Source: Ptiloglossa arizonensis | Lineage: Eukaryota > Arthropoda > Insecta > Hymenoptera > Colletidae | Length of the DNA stretch: 64,000 bases | Direction: 5' to 3' | NCBI RefSeq assembly: GCF_051014685.1 | Contig: NW_027478439.1 | Location: forward strand, 124,001-188,000 | Shown: positions 23,801-36,400 of the stretch, one piece after another | Position numbering within the stretch: the stretch's first letter is position 1 | Layout of the letters: each line of letters begins with the position of its first letter | The notes under the pieces: model-generated | Seen by the model: only the letters and a program-made list of their open reading frames with translations | What the model was told of the DNA's origin: nothing | Databases searched by the model: none | Position numbers and translations under genes: made by a program

Positions 23801-26019
23801 CTTAACCAGAGTGGCCTACGGAAAAAATACACATACCGTTGTAATCGGGCGACTTTCTACTTTGAGATGCAATAGGAATTTTTGTGTTTGGTCAACCCTT
23901 TCGCGGGATATGGGAGTTTGAAGCTAAGAAATGGTTGAGAAGACAACAAATTTTTCGCAATTCCGCTGCTACAAACGCTTATCCAGAATGGCCTAGGGAT
24001 AAAATGCACATACCGTTGTAATCGGGCGAGTTCCTACTTTCAGACGCAACAGGAATTTTTGGGATTGGTCAATCCGTTCGCGAGATATGGGAGTTTGAAG
24101 CTAAGAAATGGGTGAGCAGACAACAAATTTTTCCCAATTCTGCTGCTCCAAACGCTTAACCAGAATGGCCTAGGGGAAAAATACACATACCGTTGTAATC
24201 GGGCGAGTTCCTACTTTCAGACGCAACAGGAATTTTTGTGTTTGGTCAATGAGTTCGCGAGATATGGGAGCTTGAAGCTAAGAAATGGTTGAGAACACAA
24301 CAAATTTTGCGCACGTCTGCTGCTCCAAACGCTTAACCAGAATGGCCGCGGGAATAAATACACATACCGTTGCAATCGGCGGACTTTCTACATTCAGACG
24401 CAACAGGAATATTTGTGTTTGGTCAATCCGTTCGCGAGATATGGGAGTTCGAATCTAAGAAACGGTTGAGAAGACAAGAAATTGTTCGCACTTCTGCTGC
24501 TCCAAACGCATGACCAGAATGGCCTAGGGACAAAATACACATACCGTTGTAATCGGGAGAGTTTCTACATTCAGACGCAACAGGCAATTTTGGGCTTGGT
24601 CAATCCGTACGCGAGATATGGGAGTTTGAAGCTAAGAAGCGGTTGAGAAGACAACAAATTTTTCGCACTTCTGCTGCTACAAACGCTTAACTAGAATGCC
24701 CTAGGGAGAAAATACCCATACCGTTGTAATCGGGCGAGTATGTACTTTCAGATGCAAGAGGAATTTTTGGGCTTGGTCAATCCGTTCGCGAGATATGGGC
24801 GTTTGAAGCTAAGAAATGGTTGAGAAGGCTACAAATTTCTCGCAATTCTGCTGCTCCAAACGCTTAACAAGAATGGCCTAGGGAAAAAATACACATACCG
24901 TTGTAATCGGGCGACTTTCTACTTTCAGATGCAATAGGAATTTTTGTGTTTGGTCAATCCTTTCGCGGGATATGGGAGTTTGAAGGTAAGAAATGGTTGA
25001 GAAGACAACAAATTTTTCGCAATTCTGCTGCTGCAAACGCTTGTCCAGAATGGCCTAGGGAAAAAATACACATACCGTTGTAATCGGGAGAGTTTCTACT
25101 TTCAGGCGCAGCAGGAATTTTTGGGTTTGGTCAAGCCGTTCGCGAGATATGGGAGTTTGAAGCTAAGAAATGGTTGAGCAGACAACAAATTTTTCCCAAT
25201 TCTGCTGCTCCAAACGCTTAACCAGAATGGCCTAGGAAAAAAATACACATATGGTTGTAATCGGGCGAGTATCTACTTTCAGATGCAATAGTAATTTTTG
25301 GGTTTGTTCATTCCGTTCGCGAGATATGGGAGTTTGAATCTAAGAAATGGTTGAGAAGACAACAAATTTTCCGCACTTCTGCTGCTCCAAACGCTTAACC
25401 AGAGTGGCCCACGGAAAAAATACACATACGGTGGTAATCGAGCGACTTTCTACTTTCAGATGCAATAGGAATTTTTGTGTTTGGTCAATCCTTTCGCGGG
25501 ATATGGGAGTTTGAAGCTAAGAAATGGTTGAGAAGACAACAAATTTTGCGCACATCTGTTGCTCCAAACGCTTAACCAGAATGACCTAGGGAAAAAATAC
25601 ACATACCGTTGTAATCGGGCGCGTTTCTACTTTCAGATTGAATAGTAATTTCTGGGTTTGGTCAATCCGTTCGCGAGATATGGGAGTTTGAATCTAAGAA
25701 ATGGTTATGAAGACAACAAATTTTGCGCACTTCTGTTGCTCCAATCCCTTAACCAGTATGACCTAGGAAAAAAATTCACATACCGTTGTAATCGGCCGAG
25801 TTCCTACTTTCTGACGCAACAGGAATTTTTGGGTTTGGTCAATCCATTCGCGAGATATGGGAGTTTGTAGCTAAGAAATGGTTGAGCAGACAACAAATTT
25901 TTCCCACTTCTGCTGCTCCAAACGCTTAACCAGAATGGCCTAGGAAAAAAATACACATATGGTTGTAATCGGCAGACTTTCTACATTCAGACGCAACAGG
26001 AATATTTGGGTTTGGTCAT
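20871..26019. repeat. Mosaic satellite segment with a 10-monomer duplication
   Basis: About 29 monomers in mixed order. The part 21,540-22,115 recurs at about 23,309-23,885 at an offset of 1,769 bp (10 x 177 minus 1). Both carry the rare TTTGAAATTATGAAATGG, and the missing base lies near 23,177, where TTTGGGTTGG replaces TTTGGGTTTGG. The GGTCTAGGG monomer recurs at 21,159 and 22,398 (7 monomers apart). The part 23.3-24.9 kb is the source or sister of 35.2-36.3 kb. The part 25.07-26.0 kb is the sister of 33.39-34.2 kb, sharing ACACATATGGTTG. No gene is present. Confidence 0.85.
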
Positions 26020-29000
26020 TCCGTTCGCGAGATATGGGAGTTCGAAGTTAAGAAATGGTAGAGAAGACAAGAAATTTTTCGCACTTCTGCTGCTCCAAAC
26101 GCATGACCAGAATGGCCTAGGGACAAAATACACATACCGTTGTATTCGGGAGAGTTTCTGCATTCAGACGCAACAGGAATTTTTGGGTTTGGTCAATCCG
26201 TTCGCGAGATATGGGAGTTTGAAACTAAGAAATGGTTAAGCAGACAACAAATTTTTCCCAATTCTGCTGATCCAAACGCTTAACCAGAATGGCCTAGGGA
26301 AAAAGTACACATACCGTTGTAATCGGGCGACTTTCTACTTACAGATGCATTAGGAATTTTTGTGTTTGGTCAATCCTTTCGCGGGATATGGGAGTTTGAA
26401 GCTAAGAAACGGTTGAGAAGACAACAAATTTTTCGCACTTCTGCTGCTACAAACGCTTAACCAGAATGGGCTAGGAAAAAAATACACATACCGTTGTAAT
26501 CGGGCGAGTATCTACTTTCAGATGCAAGAGGAATTTTTGGGCTTGGTCAATCCGTTCGCGAGATATGGGCGTTTGAAGCTAAGAAATGGTTGAGAAGGCT
26601 ACAAATTTCTCGCAATTCTGCTGCTCCAAACGCTTAACCAGAATGGCCTAGGGAAAAAATACACATACCGTTGAAATCGGGCGACTTTCTACTTTCAGAT
26701 GCAATAGGAATTTTTGTGTTTGGTCAATCCTTTCGCGGGATATGGGAGTTTGAAGCTAGGAAATGGTTGAGAAGACAACAAATTTTTTGCAATTCTGCTG
26801 CTACAAACGCTTATCCAGAATGGCCTAGGGAAAAAATACACATACCGTTGCAAACGGGAGAGTTTCTACTTTCAGACGCAACAGGAATTTTTGGGTTTGG
26901 TCAAGCCGTTCGCGAGATATAGGAGTTTGAAGCTAAGAAATGGTTGAGCAGACAACAAATTTTTCCCAATTTTCGTGATCCAAACGCTTAACCAGAATGG
27001 CCTAGGGAAAAATACACATCCCGTTGCAATCGAGCGAGTTTCTACTTTCAGACGCAACAGGAATATTTGGGTTTGGTCATTCCGTTCGCGAGATATGGGA
27101 GTTCGAAGCTAAGAAATGGTAGAGAAGACAAGAAATTTTTCGCACTTCTGCTGCTCCAAACGCATGACCAGAATGGCCTAGGGACAAAATACACATACCG
27201 TTGTATTCGGGAGAGTTTCTGCATTCAGACGCAACAGGAATTTTTGGGTTTGGTCAATCCGTTCGCGAGATATGGGAGTTTGAAACTAAGAAATGGTTGA
27301 GCAGACAACAAATTTTTCCCAATTCTGCTGATCCAAACGCTTAACCAGAATGGCCTAGGGAAAAAGTACACATACCGTTGTAATCGGGCGACTTTCTACT
27401 TACAGATGCATTAGGAATTTTTGTGTTTGGTCAATCCTTTCGCGGGATATGGGAGTTTGAAGCTAAGAAACGGTTGAGAAGACAACAAATTTTTCGCACT
27501 TCTGCTGCTACAATCGCTTAACCAGAATGGCCTAGGAAAAAAATACACATACCGTTGTAATCGGGCGAGTATCTACTTTCAGATGCAAGAGGAATTTTTG
27601 GGCTTGGTCAATCCGTTCGCGAGATATGGGCGTTTGAAGCTAAGAAATGGTTGAGAAGGCTACAAATTTCTCGCAATTCTGCTGCTCCAAACGCTTAACC
27701 AGAATGGCCTAGGGAAAAAATACACATACCGTTGAAATCGGGCGACTTTCTACTTTCAGATGCAATAGGAATTTTTGTGTTTGGTCAATCCTTTCGCGGG
27801 ATATGGGAGTTTGAAGCTAAGAAATGGTTGAGAAGACAACAAATTTTTCGCACTTCTGCTGCTACAAACGCTTATCCAGAATGATCTAGGGAAAAAATAC
27901 ACATACCGTTGTAATCGGGCGAGTATCTACTTTCAGATGCAAGAGGAATTTTTGGGCTTGGTCAATCCTTTCGCGAGATATGGGCGTTTGAAGCTAAGAA
28001 ATGGTTGAGAAGGCTACAAATTTTTCGCAATTCTGCTGCTCCAAACGCTTATCCAGAATGGCCTAGGGAAAAAATACACATACCGTTGTAACCGGGCGAC
28101 TTTCTACTTTCAGATGAAATAGGAATTTTTGTGTTTGGTCAATCCTTTCGCGGGATATGGGAGTTTGAAGCTAGGAAATGGTTGAGAAGACAACAAATTT
28201 TTTGCAATTCTGCTGCTACAAACGCTTATCCAGAATGGCCTAGGGAAAAAATACACATACCGTTGCAAACGGGAGAGTTTCTACTTTCAGACGCAACAGG
28301 AATTTTTGGGTTTGTTCAAGCCGTTCGCGAGATATAGGAGTTTGAAGCTAAGAAATGGTTGAGCAGACAACAAATTTTTCCCAATTCTCGTGATCCAAAC
28401 GCTTAACCAGAATGGCCTAGGGAAAAATACACATCCCGTTGTAATCGAGCGAGTTTCTACTTTCAGATGCAAGAGGAATTTTTGGGTTTGGTCAATCCGT
28501 TCGCGAGATATGGGAGTTTGAAGCTAAGAAATGGTTGAGCAGACAACAAATTTTTCCCCATTCTGCTGCTCCAAACGCTTAACCAGAATGGCCTAGGGAA
28601 AAAATACACATACCGTTCTAATCGGGCGAGTTCCTACTTTCAGACGCAACAGGAATTTTTGGGTTTGGTCAATCCATTCGCGAGATATGGAAGGTTGAAG
28701 CTAAGAAATGGTTGAGCAGACAACAAATTTTTCGCACTTCTGCTGCTCCAAACGCTTAACCAGGATGGTATAGGGAAAAAATACACATCCCCTTGTAATC
28801 GGGAGAGTTTCTACTTTCAGACGCAGCAGGTATTTTTGGGTTTGGTCAATCCGTTCACGAGATATGGGAGTTTGAAGGTAAGAAATGGTTGAACAGACAA
28901 CAAATTTTTCCCACTTCTGCTGCTCCAAACGCTTAACCAGAATGGTCTAGGGAAAAAATACACATACCGTTGTAATCGGGCGACTTTCTACTTTCAGATG

Positions 29001-32000
29001 CATTAGGAATTTTTGTGTTTGGTCAATCCTTTCGCGGGATATGGGAGTTTGAAGCTAAGAAGCGGTTGAGAAGACAACAAATTTTTCGCACTTCTGCTGC
29101 TACAAACGCTTAACTAGAATGCCCTAGGGAGAAAATACCCATACCGTTGTAATCGGGCGAGTATGTACTTTCAGATGCAAGAGGAATTTTTGGGCTTGGT
29201 CAATCCGTTCGCGAGATATGGGCGTTTGAAGCAAAGAAATGGTTGAGAAGGCTACAAATTTCTCGCAATTCTGCTGCTCCAGACGCTTAACAAGAATGGC
29301 CTAGGGAAAAAATACACATACCGTTGTAATCGGGCGACTTTCTACATTCAGATGCAATAGGAATTTTTGTGTTTGGTCAATCCTTTCGCGGGATATGGGA
29401 GTTTGAAGGTAAGAAATGGTTGAGAAGACAACAAATTTTCCGCACTTCTGCTGCTCCAAACGCTTAACCAGAGTGGCCTACGGAAAAAATACACAAACGG
29501 TTGTAATCGAGCGACTTTCTACTTTCAGATGCAATAGGAATTTTTGTGATTGGTCAATCCTTTCGCGGGATATGGGAGTTTGAAGCTAAGAAATGGTTGA
29601 GAAGACAACAAATTTTGCGCACATCTGTTGCTCCAAACGCTTAACCAGAATGACCTAGGGAAAAAATACACATACCGTTGTAATCGGGAGAGTTTCTACT
29701 TTCAGGCGCAGCAGGAATTTTTGGGTTTGGTCAAGCCGTTCGCGAGATATGGGAGTTCGAAGTTAAGAAATGGTAGAGAAGACAAGAAATTTTTCGCACT
29801 TCTGCTGCTCCAAACGCATGACCAGAATGGCCAAGGGACAAAATACACATACCGTTGTATTCGGGAGAGTTTCTGCATTCAGACGCAACAGGAATTTTTG
29901 GGTTTGGTCAATCCGTTCGCGAGATATGGGAGTTTGAAACTAAGAAATGGTTGAGCAGACAACAAATTTTTCCCAATTCTGCTGATCCAAACGCTTAACC
30001 AGAATGGCCTAGGGAAAAAGTACACATACCGTTGTAATCGGGCGACTTTCTACTTACAGATGCATTAGGAATTTTTGTGTTTGGTCAATCCTTTCGCGGG
30101 ATATGGGAGTTTGAAGCTAAGAAACGGTTGAGAAGACAACAAATTTTTCGCACTTCTGCTGCTACAAACGCTTAACCAGAATGGGCTAGGAAAAAAATAC
30201 ACATACCGTTGTAATCGGGCGAGTATCTACTTTCAGATGCAAGAGGAATTTTTGGGCTTGGTCAATCCGTTCGCGAGATATGGGCGTTTGAAGCTAAGAA
30301 ATGGTTGAGAAGGCTACAAATTTCTCGCAATTCTGCTGCTCCAAACGCTTAACCAGAATGGCCTAGGGAAAAAATACACATACCGTTGAAATCGGGCGAC
30401 TTTCTACTTTCAGATGCAATAGGAATTTTTGTGTTTGGTCAATCCTTTCGCGGGATATGGGAGTTTGAAGCTAGGAAATGGTTGAGAAGACAACAAATTT
30501 TTTGCAATTCTGCTGCTACTAACGCTTATCCAGAATGGCCTAGGGAAAAAATACACATACCGTTGCAAACGGGAGAGTTTCTACTTTCAGACGCAACAGG
30601 AATTTTTGGGTTTGGTCAAGCCGTTCGCGAGATATAGGAGTTTGAAGCTAAGAAATGGTTGAGCAGACAACAAATTTTTCCCAATTTTCGTGATCCAAAC
30701 GCTTAACCAGAATGGCCTAGGGAAAAATACACATCCCGTTGCAATCGAGCGAGTTTCTACTTTCAGACGCAACAGGAATATTTGGGTTTGGTCATTCCGT
30801 TCGCGAGATATGGGAGTTCGAAGCTAAGAAATGGTAGAGAAGACAAGAAATTTTTCGCACTTCTGCTGCTCCAAACGCATGACCAGAATGGCCTAGGGAC
30901 AAAATACACATACCGTTGTATTCGGGAGAGTTTCTGCATTCAGACGCAACAGGAATTTTTGGGTTTGGTCAATCCGTTCGCGAGATATGGGAGTTTGAAA
31001 CTAAGAAATGGTTGAGCAGACAACAAATTTTTCCCAATTCTGCTGATCCAAACGCTTAACCAGAATGGCCTAGGGAAAAAGTACACATACCGTTGTAATC
31101 GGGCGACTTTCTACTTACAGATGCATTAGGAATTTTTGTGTTTGGTCAATCCTTTCGCGGGATATGGGAGTTTGAAGCTAAGAAACGGTTGAGAAGACAA
31201 CAAATTTTTCGCACTTCTGCTGCTACAATCGCTTAACCAGAATGGCCTAGGAAAAAAATACACATACCGTTGTAATCGGGCGAGTATCTACTTTCAGATG
31301 CAAGAGGAATTTTTGGGCTTGGTCAATCCGTTCGCGAGATATGGGCGTTTGAAGCTAAGAAATGGTTGAGAAGGCTACAAATTTCTCGCAATTCTGCTGC
31401 TCCAAACGCTTAACCAGAATGGCCTAGGGAAAAAATACACATACCGTTGAAATCGGGCGACTTTCTACTTTCAGATGCAATAGGAATTTTTGTGTTTGGT
31501 CAATCCTTTCGCGGGATATGGGAGTTTGAAGCTAAGAAATGGTTGAGAAGACAACAAATTTTTCGCACTTCTGCTGCTACAAACGCTTATCCAGAATGAT
31601 CTAGGGAAAAAATACACATACCGTTGTAATCGGGCGAGTATCTACTTTCAGATGCAAGAGGAATTTTTGGGCTTGGTCAATCCTTTCGCGAGATATGGGC
31701 GTTTGAAGCTAAGAAATGATTGAGAAGGCTACAAATTTTTCGCAATTCTGCTGCTCCAAACGCTTATCCAGAATGGCCTAGGGAAAAAATACACATACCG
31801 TTGTAATCGGGCGACTTTCTACTTTCAGATGAAATAGGAATTTTTGTGTTTGGTCAATCCTTTCGCGGGATATGGGAGTTTGAAGCTAGGAAATGGTTGA
31901 GAAGACAACAAATTTTTTGCAATTCTGCTGCTACAAACGCTTATCCAGAATGGCCTAGGGAAAAAATACACATACCGTTGCAAACGGGAGAGTTTCTACT

Positions 32001-33470
32001 TTCAGACGCAACAGGAATTTTTGGGTTTGTTCAAGCCGTTCGCGAGATATAGGAGTTTGAAGCTAAGAAATGGTTGAGCAGACAACAAATTTTTCCCAAT
32101 TCTCGTGATCCAAACGCTTAACCAGAATGGCCTAGGGAAAAATACACATCCCGTTGTAATCGAGCGAGTTTCTACTTTCAGATGCAAGAGGAATTTTTGG
32201 GTTTGGTCAATCCGTTCGCGAGATATGGGAGTTTGAAGCTAAGAAATGGTTGAGCAGACAACAAATTTTTCCCCATTCTGCTGCTCCAAACGCTTAACCA
32301 GAATGGCCTAGGGAAAAAATACACATACCGTTCTAATCGGGCGAGTTCCTACTTTCAGACGCAACAGGAATTTTTGGGTTTGGTCAATCCATTCGCGAGA
32401 TATGGAAGGTTGAAGCTAAGAAATGGTTGAGCAGACAACAAATTTTTCGCACTTCTGCTGCTCCAAACGCTTAACCAGGATGGTATAGGGAAAAAATACA
32501 CATCCCCTTGTAATCGGGAGAGTTTCTACTTTCAGACGCAGCAGGTATTTTTGGGTTTGGTCAATCCGTTCACGAGATATGGGAGTTTGAAGGTAAGAAA
32601 TGGTTGAACAGACAACAAATTTTTCCCACTTCTGCTGCTCCAAACGCTTAACCAGAATGGTCTAGGGAAAAAATACACATACCGTTGTAATCGGGCGACT
32701 TTCTACTTTCAGATGCATTAGGAATTTTTGTGTTTGGTCAATCCTTTCGCGGGATATGGGAGTTTGAAGCTAAGAAGCGGTTGAGAAGACAACAAATTTT
32801 TCGCACTTCTGCTGCTACAAACGCTTAACTAGAATGCCCTAGGGAGAAAATACCCATACCGTTGTAATCGGGCGAGTATGTACTTTCAGATGCAAGAGGA
32901 ATTTTTGGGCTTGGTCAATCCGTTCGCGAGATATGGGCGTTTGAAGCAAAGAAATGGTTGAGAAGGCTACAAATTTCTCGCAATTCTGCTGCTCCAGACG
33001 CTTAACAAGAATGGCCTAGGGAAAAAATACACATACCGTTGTAATCGGGCGACTTTCTACATTCAGATGCAATAGGAATTTTTGTGTTTGGTCAATCCTT
33101 TCGCGGGATATGGGAGTTTGAAGGTAAGAAATGGTTGAGAAGACAACAAATTTTCCGCACTTCTGCTGCTCCAAACGCTTAACCAGAGTGGCCTACGGAA
33201 AAAATACACAAACGGTTGTAATCGAGCGACTTTCTACTTTCAGATGCAATAGGAATTTTTGTGATTGGTCAATCCTTTCGCGGGATATGGGAGTTTGAAG
33301 CTAAGAAATGGTTGAGAAGACAACAAATTTTGCGCACATCTGTTGCTCCAAACGCTTAACCAGAATGACCTAGGGAAAAAATACACATACCGTTGTAATC
33401 GGGAGAGTTTCTACTTTCAGGCGCAGCAGGAATTTTTGGGTTTGGTCAAGCCGTTCGCGAGATATGGGAG
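26020..33470. repeat. 21-monomer higher-order repeat, 3,715 bp, two near-identical copies
   Basis: Unit 1 runs about 26,020-29,734 and unit 2 about 29,735-33,449, with an offset of 3,715 bp (21 x 177 minus 2) throughout. Matching rare variants include GTATTCGGGAGAG, TACAATCGCTTAACC, GAATGATCTAGGG, GAGATATAGGAG, TTCTCGTGATCC and GGATGGTATAGGG. I found only five substitutions by eye: 26,118/29,833, 26,238/29,953, 26,805/30,520, 28,004/31,719 and 28,092/31,807. That suggests identity above 99.8%, though I did not align every base. Each unit itself holds a 1,061-bp (6-monomer) repeat of the SacII-led cassette. The very high identity implies a recent duplication, or an assembly duplication. Confidence 0.93.
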
Positions 33471-36400
33471 TTTGAAGCTAAGAAATGGTTGAGCAGACAA
33501 CAAATTTTTCCCAATTCTGCTGCTCCAAACGCTTAACCAGAATGGCCTAGGAAAAAAATACACATATGGTTGTAATCGGGCGAGTATCTACTTTCAGATG
33601 CAATAGTAATTTTTGGGTTTGTTCAATCCGTTCGCGAGATATGGGAGTTTGAATCTAAGAAATGGTTGAGAAGACAACAAATTTTCCGCACTTCTGCTGC
33701 TCCAAACGCTTAACCAGAGTGGCCCACGGAAAAAATACACATACGGTTGTAATCGAGCGACTTTCTACTTTCAGATGCAATAGGAATTTTTGTGTTTGGT
33801 CAATCCTTTCGCGGGATATGGGAGTTTGAAGCTAAGAAATGGTTGAGAAGACAACAAATTTTGCGCACATCTGTTGCTCCAAACGCTTAACCAGAATGAC
33901 CTAGGGAAAAAATACACATACCGTTGTAATCGGGCGCGTTTCTACTTTCAGATTGAATAGTAATTTCTGGGTTTGGTCAATCCGTTCGCGAGATATGGGA
34001 GTTTGAATCTAAGAAATGGTTATGAAGACAACAAATTTTGCGCACTTCTGTTGCTCCAATCCCTTAACCAGTATGACCTAGGAAAAAAATTCACATACCG
34101 TTGTAATCGGGCGAGTTCCTACTTTCTGACGCAACAGGAATTTTTGGGTTTGGTCAATACATTCGCGAGATATGGGAGTTTGAAGCTAAGAAATGGTTGA
34201 GCAGACAACAAATTTTTCCCACTTCTGCTGCTCCAAACGCTTAACCACAATGGCCGCGGGAATAAATACACATACCGTTGCAATCGGCAGACTTTCTACA
34301 TTCAGACGCAACAGGAATATTTGGGTTTGGTCATTCCGTTCGCGAGATATGGGAGTTCGAAGCTAAGAAATGGTAGAGAAGACAAGAAATTTTTCGCACT
34401 TCTGCTGCTCCAAACGCATGACCAGAATGGCCTAGGGACAAAATACACATACCGTTGAAATCGGGCGACTTTCTACTTTCAGATGCAATAGGAATTTTTG
34501 TGTTTTGTCAATCCTTTCGCGGGATATGGGAGTTTGAAGCTAAGAAATGGTTGAGAAGACAACAAATTTTTCGCACTTCTGCTGCTACAAACGCTTATCC
34601 AGAATGATCTAGGGAAAAAATACACATACCGGTGTAATCGGGCGAGTATCTACTTTCAGATGCAAGAGGAATTTTTGGGCTTGGTCAATCCTTTCGCGAG
34701 ATACGGGCGTTTGAAGCTAAGAAATGGTTGAGAAGGCTACAAATTTTTCGCAATTCTGCTGCTCCAAACGCTTATCCAGAATGGCCTAGGGAAAAAATAC
34801 ACATACCGTTGTAATCGGGCGACTTTCTACTTTCAGATGCAATAGGAATTTTTGTGTTTGGTCAATCCTTTCGCGGGATATGGGAGTTTGAAGCTAAGAA
34901 ATGGTTGAGAAGACAACAAATTTTGCGCACATCTGTTGCTCCAAACGCTTAACCAGAATGACCTAGGGAAAAAATACACACACCTTTGTAATCGGGCGAG
35001 TTCCTACTTTCAGGCGCAACAGGAATTTTTGGGTTTGGTCAATCCGTTCGCGAGATATGGGAGTTCGAAGCTAAGAAATGGTTGGGAAGGCAACAAATTT
35101 TGCGCACTTCTGCTGCTCCAAACGCTTAACCAGAATGGCCTAGGGAAAAAATACACATACCGTTGTAATCGGGCGACTTTCTACTTTGAGATGCAATAGG
35201 AATTTTTGTGTTTGGTCAATCCTTTCGCGGGATATGGGAGTTTGAAGCTAAGAAATGGTTGAGAAGACAACAAATTTTTCGCACTTCTGCTGCTACAAAC
35301 GCTTATCCAGAATGGCCTAGGGAAAAAATACACATACCTTTGTAATCGGGAGAGTTTCTACTTTCAGACGCAACAGGAATTTTTGGGTTTGGTCAATCCG
35401 TTCACGAGATATGGGAGTTTGAAATTATGAAATGGTTGAGAAGACAACAAATTTTGCGCACTTCTGCTGCTCCAAACGCTTAACCAGAATGGCCTAGGGA
35501 AAAAATACACATACCGTTGTAATCGGGCGCGTTTCTACTTTCAGATGCAATAGCAATTTTTGGGTTTGGTCAATCCGTTCGCGAGATATGGGAGTTTGAA
35601 TCTGAGAAATGGTTGAGAAGACAACAAATTTTGCGCACTTCTGCTGCTCCAAACGCTTAACCAGAGTGGCCTACGGAAAAAATACACATACCGTTGTAAT
35701 CGGGCGACTTTCTACTTTGAGATGCAATAGGAATTTTTGTGTTTGGTCAACCCTTTCGCGGGATATGGGAGTTTGAAGCTAAGAAACGGTTGAGAAGACA
35801 AGAAATTGTTCGCACTTCTGCTGCTCCAAACGCATGACCAGAATGGCCTAGGGACAAAATACACATACCGTTGTAATCGGGAGAGTTTCTACATTCAGAC
35901 GCAACAGGCAATTTTGGGCTTGGTCAATCCGTACGCGAGATATGGGAGTTTGAAGCTAAGAAGCGGTTGAGAAGACAACAAATTTTTCGCACTTCTGCTG
36001 CTACAAACGCTTAACTAGAATGCCCTAGGGAGAAAATACCCATACCGTTGTAATCGGGCGAGTATGTACTTTCAGATGCAAGAGGAATTTTTGGGCTTGG
36101 TCAATCCGTTCGCGAGATATGGGCGTTTGAAGCTAAGAAATGGTTGAGAAGGCTACAAATTTCTCGCAATTCTGCTGCTCCAAACGTTTAACAAGAATGG
36201 CCTAGGGAAAAAATACACATACCGTTGTAATCGGGCGACTTTCTACTTTCAGATGCAATAGGAATTTTTGTGTTTGGTCAATCCTTTCGCGGGATATGGG
36301 AGTTTGAAGCTAAGAAATGGTTGAGAAGACAACAAATTTTGCGCACTTCTGCTGCTCCAAACGCTTAACCAGAGTGGCCCACGGAAAAAATACACATACG

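Noticed and set aside
26671..26922. 83-codon frame, duplicated at 30,386-30,637, as a conserved small protein
   Set aside because: The exact duplication follows from the 3,715-bp repeat. The frame starts at TTG in the box region and stops at GATATAG, and it exists only because TTGCAAACGGG and GCTTATCC remove the usual TAA codons of that frame.
26020..33470. Treating the 3,715-bp pair as certainly biological
   Set aside because: Near-identity over several kilobases in a satellite can also come from an assembly error. The repeat is reported, but its reality needs spanning reads.
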